NCBI GenBank assembly: GCA_947088415.1
Contig: CAMUGK010000030.1
Coordinates: forward strand, 1-10,198
DNA length: 10,198 nucleotides
Source of the DNA: an uncultured Bacillota bacterium
Lineage (GTDB): Bacteria > Bacillota > Clostridia > Christensenellales > UBA1242
Reading direction: 5' to 3'
A program made the position numbers and the translations under genes. The notes under the pieces were generated by a model that did not search any database, was not told the origin of the DNA, and saw only the letters and a list, made by a program, of their open reading frames with translations. Within the stretch, counting starts at the first letter, position 1. The number at the start of each line of letters is the position of its first letter. Positions 5,148-10,198 of the stretch are shown here, in pieces.

Positions 5148-7148
5148 ATGGACGAAATTAAAAGTCTTGAAGAAGTTGGTGAAGTGATTGCTGACGCTGC
5201 AAATGTGACTGATGATGAAAAGGAAATTGGCAAATCTGTTAAGTATGATGCTGGCGATATTCAAGTCCTTGAAGGGTTAGAGCCTGTTAGAAAACGTCCG
5301 GGTATGTATATCGGCTCAACCGATGAGCATGGTCTTCATCATCTTGTAACCGAAGTTGTTGACAACTCTATTGACGAAGCACTTGCCGGCTATTGCAGTC
5401 AAATTGATGTAACAATCAATGCTGACGGCTCTTGTTCGGTTGCCGACAATGGTCGTGGAATTCCTACTGGAATTATCAAAAAAGAAGGCAAGAGTGCGGT
5501 TGAAGTAGTTCTCACAAAACTTCATGCTGGTGGAAAGTTTGGTGGCGAAGGATACAAAATATCTGGCGGACTTCACGGCGTTGGCGTAAGTTGCGTTAAT
5601 GCACTTTCTGTCAAAATGTCTGCAGATGTCTATCAAAATGGACTTCATCATCATATTGAATTCTCTCGTGGTCGTGCAACAACTCCACTTGAAGTTATTG
5701 GCAAGACAGAAAAGCGTGGAACAACAATAACTTTCTTGCCTGACCCCGAAATTTTTGAAACTGTCATCTTCAATTTTGACACCATGAAAAATCGCTTTAG
5801 AGAGATTGCCTTTTTGAATAAAGGTCTTGTAATTACTTTAGAGGACAAGCGTCAAGGTCAAGAGCGAAAGGAAGTATTTGAATTTAAAGGTGGAATTGTT
5901 GAATTTGTAGATTATCTTAACAAAAACCGTGAAACACTTTTATCTTACCCTGTATATTTCAACAAGTTTAATCGTGACGCAACAGGAGAAATTGTCAATG
6001 AAGTTGAAGTTTGTTTTCAATTTAATGACGGCTACAGCGAAACAATAAATGCCTATGCCAACAACATTAACACCGAAGAAGGTGGAAGTCATCTTGACGG
6101 CTTTAAAAATGGGTTAACAAAAATCATTAATGACTACGCTGTTAAAAATAAAATTATTAAAGAAAATGAAAAACTTTCTGGAGAAGATTGTCGTGAAGGT
6201 ATTACCGCTGTAATTTCAGTTAAACTTCGCAATCCTCAATTTGAAGGCCAAACAAAAACCAAACTTGGCAATAGCGAGATGAGAACAATTGTTTCAAAGG
6301 CTATGCAAGAAGAGTTTGGCGATTATCTTGACCAACACCCTGCTGAAGCCAAGAATTTAATATTAAAATCTATCAATGCACAGCGTGCAAGAGATGCCGC
6401 TAGAAATGCAAGAGAACTTACTAGAAGAAAAGGTATTTTGGAAAGCACAACACTGCCTGGAAAACTTGCTGACTGTTCTGAAAAGGATAGAAGATTCTGT
6501 GAAATCTATCTAGTCGAAGGCGATTCGGCTGGTGGTACTGCCAAATCTGGTCGTGACCGCCGTTTCCAAGCAATCTTGCCACTTCGTGGTAAAATTTTAA
6601 ACGTTGAAAAGGCAAGACTTAATCGTATCTTGGAAAACAATGAAATTAAAGCCATGATTACCGCTTTCGGTTGTGGAATTGGTGATGAGTTTAATGAAGA
6701 GAAGCTTCGTTATGACAAAATTATCTGTATGTCCGATGCCGATGTTGACGGTGCACATATTAGAATACTGCTTTTAACATTCTTCTTCCGCTTTATGAGG
6801 CCTTTAATTGAAAAAGGTCATGTATATGCAGCAAAACCACCATTATATAAAGTTACAAAGAATAAAGAAGACTTTTATTTCTATTCTGACCAAGAATTAG
6901 AGGCTTGGTATGAAGTTAACGGCAGAAAAGGTTGTGCGCAACAGCGTTACAAAGGTCTTGGTGAAATGAACGCTGAGCAACTTTGGGAGACAACCATGAA
7001 CCCAGAGCACAGAATTCTCATGCAGTTAACCATGGAAGACGCAATAGAGGCTGAAAAGATGTTTAACGACCTTATGGGCGAAGATGTTGAGTTGCGTCGT
7101 CAATTCATTGAAGAAAACGCAACACTTGTTGATGACCTAGATATATAG
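5148..7148 (+). CDS. gyrB: DNA gyrase subunit B
   Basis: The ATPase subunit of DNA gyrase (GyrA2GyrB2), which introduces negative supercoils into DNA using ATP. At 666 residues it has the Gram-positive length, without the long C-terminal insert of E. coli GyrB, and has an acidic extension of about 30 residues before the conserved start. The GHKL ATPase site is intact: E69 and N73 in EVVDNSIDEA, D100 in DNGRGIP, and the glycine-rich lid ISGGLHGVGV (138-147). QTKTKLGN marks the transducer domain. The TOPRIM metal site is intact: E457 in EGDSAGG, and D530, D532 and D534 in SDADVDG. The tail carries QRYKGLGEMN and the GyrA-interacting end. The start is fixed by the Shine-Dalgarno GGGGTGA at 5138-5144. 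gyrA does not follow directly: a palindrome and two small genes intervene. I see no clear terminator after the stop codon. Confidence 0.98.
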   Translation: MDEIKSLEEVGEVIADAANVTDDEKEIGKSVKYDAGDIQVLEGLEPVRKRPGMYIGSTDEHGLHHLVTEVVDNSIDEALAGYCSQIDVTINADGSCSVADNGRGIPTGIIKKEGKSAVEVVLTKLHAGGKFGGEGYKISGGLHGVGVSCVNALSVKMSADVYQNGLHHHIEFSRGRATTPLEVIGKTEKRGTTITFLPDPEIFETVIFNFDTMKNRFREIAFLNKGLVITLEDKRQGQERKEVFEFKGGIVEFVDYLNKNRETLLSYPVYFNKFNRDATGEIVNEVEVCFQFNDGYSETINAYANNINTEEGGSHLDGFKNGLTKIINDYAVKNKIIKENEKLSGEDCREGITAVISVKLRNPQFEGQTKTKLGNSEMRTIVSKAMQEEFGDYLDQHPAEAKNLILKSINAQRARDAARNARELTRRKGILESTTLPGKLADCSEKDRRFCEIYLVEGDSAGGTAKSGRDRRFQAILPLRGKILNVEKARLNRILENNEIKAMITAFGCGIGDEFNEEKLRYDKIICMSDADVDGAHIRILLLTFFFRFMRPLIEKGHVYAAKPPLYKVTKNKEDFYFYSDQELEAWYEVNGRKGCAQQRYKGLGEMNAEQLWETTMNPEHRILMQLTMEDAIEAEKMFNDLMGEDVELRRQFIEENATLVDDLDI

Positions 7149-7227
7149 AAACCAGATGTTGCACGACTGTCTTACAAGCAAACAGCAAAACCAAGTTTTA
7201 TTCGGTCAGTCTAAGAATCACAAAGTG

Positions 7228-7355
7228 ATGTCATTCTGATGAGCCGAACGTAGTGAGCCCTGAGCATAGTCGAAGGGGCTAGCGAAGCGAAAGTCGAAGA
7301 ATCTATCGTCCTTCTAATCAGTTTCATAGATTCTTCGCGTTGCTCAGAATGACAT
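7228..7355. repeat. 128-nt REP-like palindrome between gyrB and the DUF488 gene
   Basis: Outer arms ATGTCATTCTGA (7228-7239) and TCAGAATGACAT (7344-7355) are perfect over 12 bp. Inner arms CGAAGAATCTAT (7295-7306) and ATAGATTCTTCG (7326-7337) are perfect over 12 bp around a 19-nt loop. Between the left arms lies about 55 nt (7240-7294) made of similar short words: GAACGTAGTGAGC, GAGCATAGTCGAAGGGG, AGCGAAGCGAAAG. The combination of GTCATTCTGA and GAAGAATCT is typical of dispersed intergenic palindromes found in many bacteria. The core at 7245-7259 matches 104-118 at 14 of 15 positions. Confidence 0.8.
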
Positions 7356-7378
7356 TAAATTTATTCAAAGGAAGAAAA

Positions 7379-7885
7379 ATGAAAACTTCATACTACGCAA
7401 GATTAAAAAACATTGACACGTCAAAATTTACGCCAATTGCCATCTCTGGTGATGAAGGCAAACTTGTCGGTTTTGTTGGTCGTGCTGAACGAAAACTTTC
7501 CCCTTACACTTTCTTTAAAAAATGGAAAGATAAAGAAAATCAAATTCAAGAAGCCTTGGATGGCGGATTGATAAGCAGAGATGAATACGACAAATTAAAA
7601 AACGAAAATCAATGGGATTATGTTAATAAGTTTTATGACAAAGTTTTAAAACCTCTTGACCCGCAAAAAGTTTATGATGAACTTGGCGAAAATGCAGTTT
7701 TACTTTGCTTTGAAAAACCGACCGATTTCTGCCACCGCCACCTAGTAAGTGCTTGGCTGGAAATGAATTTAGGTGTTCAAATCGACGAACTTAATTTTGA
7801 AAATGACGCAGATGTGAAAGAAAACAAAGAGACTCTCAAACAACAACTTGCAATGTTTATGGAAGAGGAAGGAGAATGTCAATGA
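7379..7885 (+). CDS. DUF488 family protein
   Basis: A 168-residue cytosolic protein of unknown function. The DUF488 signature is near the C-terminal end: VLLCFEKPTDFCHRHLVSAWL at about 107-127, with C110, E112, C118, H119 and R120 likely to form a conserved polar or metal-binding site. The N-terminal part (YYARLKNI, TPIAISG) also fits the family, where a strand and Arg/Lys residues open the domain. A helical insert at about 45-90 is rich in Lys and Glu. The ATG at 7379 is chosen because AAAGGAAG lies directly upstream (7367-7374). The in-frame ATG at 7340 falls inside the palindrome and lacks a ribosome site. It overlaps the next gene by 4 bp, so the two are translationally coupled. No catalytic activity is established for the family. 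Confidence 0.82.
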   Translation: MKTSYYARLKNIDTSKFTPIAISGDEGKLVGFVGRAERKLSPYTFFKKWKDKENQIQEALDGGLISRDEYDKLKNENQWDYVNKFYDKVLKPLDPQKVYDELGENAVLLCFEKPTDFCHRHLVSAWLEMNLGVQIDELNFENDADVKENKETLKQQLAMFMEEEGECQ

Positions 7886-8175
7886 AAATAGTTACAATTT
7901 GTGGAAGCATGCGTTTTCAAAAAGAAATGATTGACATTTCTTATAAACTTGAAACAGAAAACAATTATTGCATAATTCAATGTGTTTATGACTTGCATTC
8001 TTTAAATAAAACTCAATTTGAACGACTTGCACTTTTACATGAGAAGAAAATAGATATTTCCGACGCAATCTATGTTGTTAATATCAATGGTTATATAGGC
8101 GAAAGTGTTAAACGCGAAATTGCATATGCAAAGGCACATGGTAAAGAAATAATTTATCATGAAAAGGTTAAATAA
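7882..8175 (+). CDS. Small nucleoside 2-deoxyribosyltransferase-like protein
   Basis: A 97-residue protein resembling the small Rossmann-like family often annotated as nucleoside 2-deoxyribosyltransferase-like. Seen: an opening strand and loop ICGSMRF (6-12); HEKKIDISDAIYVVNINGYIGES (53-75), which has the typical aspartate-containing strand followed by GYIGES; and REIAYAKAHGKEIIYH (78-93), the usual helix and last strand. E74 and E79 are candidates for the catalytic glutamate, but the role of this short branch is not established. The start at 7882 is preferred over the in-frame ATG at 7876: GGAAGGAG ends at 7874, leaving a normal 7-base spacing to 7882 but only one base to 7876. The 7882 start gives the ATGA overlap with the DUF488 stop codon. 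Substrate unknown. Confidence 0.72.
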   Translation: MKIVTICGSMRFQKEMIDISYKLETENNYCIIQCVYDLHSLNKTQFERLALLHEKKIDISDAIYVVNINGYIGESVKREIAYAKAHGKEIIYHEKVK

Positions 8176-8188
8176 ATATGGTTTTATA

Positions 8189-8212
8189 TTTTTATTGCGA
8201 TAGCAATAAAAA
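8189..8212. repeat. Perfect 10-bp hairpin after the small gene pair
   Basis: TTTTTATTGC at 8189-8198 and GCAATAAAAA at 8203-8212 are perfect reverse complements around GATA. The stem is A/U-rich, with A rather than T at its 3' end on the plus strand, so it is a poor terminator for the upstream genes. It lies 13 bases after their stop codon. It may be an mRNA 3'-end stabiliser or a short palindromic repeat. Confidence 0.6.
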
Positions 8213-8233
8213 GTAAAAAATAGATTTCTTTTG

Positions 8234-8258
8234 CTTCTTTTCTTTGAGAGAAAAGAAG
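8234..8258. repeat. Perfect 10-bp hairpin just upstream of gyrA
   Basis: CTTCTTTTCT at 8234-8243 and AGAAAAGAAG at 8249-8258 are perfect reverse complements around TTGAG. It ends 13 bases before the gyrA Shine-Dalgarno (CGGAGTG, 8271-8277). No T-run follows, so termination is unlikely. An effect on gyrA mRNA stability or translation is possible. No clean sigma-A promoter is visible in 8176-8281. Confidence 0.55.
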
Positions 8259-8281
8259 ACAAAAACAAAACGGAGTGAATT

Positions 8282-10198
8282 ATGGATAAAAATGAAAAGA
8301 AACCATTAAGCGAGATTTTTGAAAACTCAAAAATTGAAAAAATTGACACTGTGGACAACCTTAAAAGGTCGTTTATTTCCTATGCCATGGCGGTTAATAT
8401 CTCTCGTGCCATTCCAGACGTTAGAGACGGACTTAAACCTGTTCATAGACGTATTCTTTTTGGTATGGGCGAAATGAATAACTTCTATGATAAACCAACC
8501 AAAAAATCGGCAAGAATTGTCGGTGAAGTTATGGGTAAATATCATCCACATGGCGATAGTTCGGTTTATGACGCACTTGTTCGACTTGCTCAAGACTTTT
8601 CAATCCGTTATCCACTGGTAGACGGTCAAGGTAACTTTGGTTCTGTCGACGGCGACCCACCTGCTGCTTCACGTTATACCGAAGCAAGACTTTCAAAAAT
8701 TGCAGGACTTATGCTTGAAGATATTGACAAAAATACAGTTGATTTTTCTCCAAACTTTGACAATACTTTGGAAGAGCCTACTATCTTGCCTGCAAAGTTC
8801 CCTAACCTTTTAGTAAATGGTGCTGACGGAATTGCTGTTGGTATGGCAACAAATATTCCACCACACAACCTTACAGAAGTTTTAAATGGACTAGAAGCAC
8901 TTATTGACAATCCAGAAATTGACATTGATGAACTTATCAAATATATTCCTGCACCTGACTACCCTACTGGCGGTATCATAATGGGCAGAACTGCTGTTAA
9001 ACACGCTTACAAAACAGGTCGTGGCGGAATTGTCGTTCGTGGTCGTGCCGAAATTGAGGAAACCTCTTCTGGCAGACAAAGAATTATTATTACCGAACTT
9101 CCTTACCAAGTGAACAAAGAACAATTTATCTTGCAAATGGTCGACCTTGTGAAAAACAAGCGTGTGGAAGGCATTGCTGACATCAAGGAAGAGTCTGACC
9201 GTGACGGAATGCGTGTTGTTGTTGACATTAAAAAGGATGCCAATGCACAAGTGGTTTTGAATGCATTATATAAACATACTCAACTTCAAAAAGGCTCTGG
9301 AATTATTTTCCTTGCAATCGTAGATAAAACTCCTAAGATTTGTAACCTTAAAGAAATGCTTTACTACTATCTTGAACATCAAAAGGAAGTTTTACGTCGT
9401 AAGACTGAATTTGACCTTGCAAAAGCACAAGAGCGTGAACATATTGTTAAAGGTCTTGTTATTGCTCTTGCAAATATTGATGAGGTAATACGTGTTATTA
9501 AATCTGCCGAAGATAAAGCAGACGCAAGTATTAAACTTTGCGAAAACTTCCAACTTGATGAAATTCAAGCAAATGCAATATTGGAAATGAAGTTGTCTAA
9601 ACTTGCAAAGTTGGAAGTAGAAAAATTAAACCAAGAATTACGCGAACTTGACGCGTTAATTGCAGATCTCTCTGATATTTTGGAAAAGCCTGAAAGAATT
9701 TTACAAATACTTAAAGACGGCTTTGAAGAAATTAAGAAAAACTTTGGCGACGCAAGAAAGACTGAGATTTCCCTTGACGCTGGTGGAATAGATATTGCCG
9801 ACCTTATTGAAAAGGAAGACGTTGTTGTTTCAATGACACATCAAGGTTATATCAAGCGTATGTCTACAAGCGAGTATAAGGCACAACATCGTGGCGGAGT
9901 TGGGATTACTGCACACAAGACAAAGGAAGAAGACTTTGTTGAACAGATGTTTATTACAAACACTCATGACGACTTACTATTCTTTACAACCTTTGGCAAA
10001 GTATACAGCATTAAAGCCTATGAAGTTCCAGAAGCACAACGCACTGCCAAAGGTAGAGCAATTGTCAACCTTCTTCAACTTTCGGCAGACGAAAAGGTTA
10101 CAACAATCATTCCAGTTGGAGAACATGTTTGTGGCAACTTGGTTATGGCGACTAAATATGGTCTTATTAAAAAGACTAAATTTACTGAATTTGCTTCC
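8282..10198 (+). CDS. gyrA: DNA gyrase subunit A, 3' end beyond the window
   Basis: The DNA-cleaving and rejoining subunit of gyrase. The first 639 residues are present; the usual length is just over 800, so about the last quarter is missing. The catalytic tyrosine is Y132 in AASRYTEARL. The quinolone-resistance region HPHGDSSVYDALVR (88-101) has Ser at the position of E. coli S83 (S93 here) and Asp at that of D87 (D97 here), the quinolone-sensitive state. Also present are the breakage-reunion and tower domains, a coiled coil (about 370-490), and the first blades of the C-terminal DNA-wrapping domain. The GyrA box is QHRGGVG at 535-541, departing from QRRGG[KR]G at two positions. This box and the neighbouring gyrB argue for GyrA over ParC. 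The start is supported by CGGAGTG six bases upstream. Confidence 0.97.
   Translation, partial: MDKNEKKPLSEIFENSKIEKIDTVDNLKRSFISYAMAVNISRAIPDVRDGLKPVHRRILFGMGEMNNFYDKPTKKSARIVGEVMGKYHPHGDSSVYDALVRLAQDFSIRYPLVDGQGNFGSVDGDPPAASRYTEARLSKIAGLMLEDIDKNTVDFSPNFDNTLEEPTILPAKFPNLLVNGADGIAVGMATNIPPHNLTEVLNGLEALIDNPEIDIDELIKYIPAPDYPTGGIIMGRTAVKHAYKTGRGGIVVRGRAEIEETSSGRQRIIITELPYQVNKEQFILQMVDLVKNKRVEGIADIKEESDRDGMRVVVDIKKDANAQVVLNALYKHTQLQKGSGIIFLAIVDKTPKICNLKEMLYYYLEHQKEVLRRKTEFDLAKAQEREHIVKGLVIALANIDEVIRVIKSAEDKADASIKLCENFQLDEIQANAILEMKLSKLAKLEVEKLNQELRELDALIADLSDILEKPERILQILKDGFEEIKKNFGDARKTEISLDAGGIDIADLIEKEDVVVSMTHQGYIKRMSTSEYKAQHRGGVGITAHKTKEEDFVEQMFITNTHDDLLFFTTFGKVYSIKAYEVPEAQRTAKGRAIVNLLQLSADEKVTTIIPVGEHVCGNLVMATKYGLIKKTKFTEFAS

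Noticed and set aside
5316..5654. 112-codon minus-strand open frame inside gyrB
   Set aside because: It is antisense to the conserved ATPase domain and has no independent support.
7340..7378. Upstream ATG for the DUF488 gene
   Set aside because: It lies inside the right arm of the palindrome without a ribosome site, while AAAGGAAG precedes the ATG at 7379.
7876..7881. Upstream ATG for the deoxyribosyltransferase-like gene
   Set aside because: The Shine-Dalgarno ends one base before it, which is too close; the ATG at 7882 has normal spacing and an ATGA overlap.
7379..8175. Overlapping small gene pair as a toxin-antitoxin system
   Set aside because: The two proteins fit DUF488 and a deoxyribosyltransferase-like family, and neither shows toxin or antitoxin features.
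8608..8616. TTATCCACT, a near DnaA box
   Set aside because: It is a single copy inside gyrA encoding conserved Tyr-Pro-Leu; there is no cluster of boxes.
8891..9250. 119-codon minus-strand open frame inside gyrA
   Set aside because: It is antisense to conserved GyrA sequence; low-GC antisense frames of this length are expected by chance.
8282..10198. ParC (topoisomerase IV subunit A) instead of GyrA
   Set aside because: A GyrA-box-like motif is present and the gene lies just downstream of gyrB.

Overview
The window is about 10.2 kb of AT-rich DNA that reads like the chromosome of a low-GC Gram-positive bacterium. The likely source is an uncultured, probably gut-associated Clostridia-like member of the Bacillota. 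This placement rests on Firmicutes-type GyrB and GyrA sequences (GyrB of 666 residues without the long enterobacterial insert), on Gram-positive style Shine-Dalgarno sequences, promoters and U-tailed terminators, and on the standard genetic code (TGA, TAA and TAG all act as stops). It is inference, not a taxonomic assignment.

Region by region. (1) 1-258 holds two long palindromes and then a good promoter whose predicted start point falls on the ATG of the next gene. (2) 259-2961 encodes a 900-residue superfamily 2 helicase. It carries one classical helicase-associated domain followed by five tandem, highly similar repeats of about 74 residues, and ends in an intrinsic terminator. (3) 2962-3270 has no protein gene but is not empty. 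It holds a 7-1-7 palindrome, a possible promoter, two mutually competing 8-bp stems and a good terminator hairpin, which together look like a small RNA or a leader attenuator. (4) 3271-3849 encodes a four-helix membrane protein with a short soluble tail. It converges with a GtrA-family membrane protein on the minus strand, and the two stop codons are two bases apart inside one small hairpin. (5) 4383-4527 is a divergent promoter region. To its right lies a monocistronic gene for an unrecognised 169-residue soluble protein with its own terminator. (6) 5090-10198 is the gyrase region: gyrB, a 230-bp spacer with a REP-like 128-nt palindrome, a translationally coupled pair (DUF488 family and a nucleoside deoxyribosyltransferase-like protein), two perfect hairpins, and gyrA, which runs off the window.

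The gyrase genes form the two subunits of one enzyme and are the housekeeping anchor. The two small genes between them are an unusual insertion. The left half is accessory in character: a helicase with expanding repeats, palindromic elements, and a membrane protein that might resemble the Kiwa component KwaA. No complete known defence system is visible. The most interesting unexplained items are the helicase repeat array with its leaderless-looking promoter, the structured RNA candidate at about 3140-3245, and the accessory pair inside the gyrase locus.
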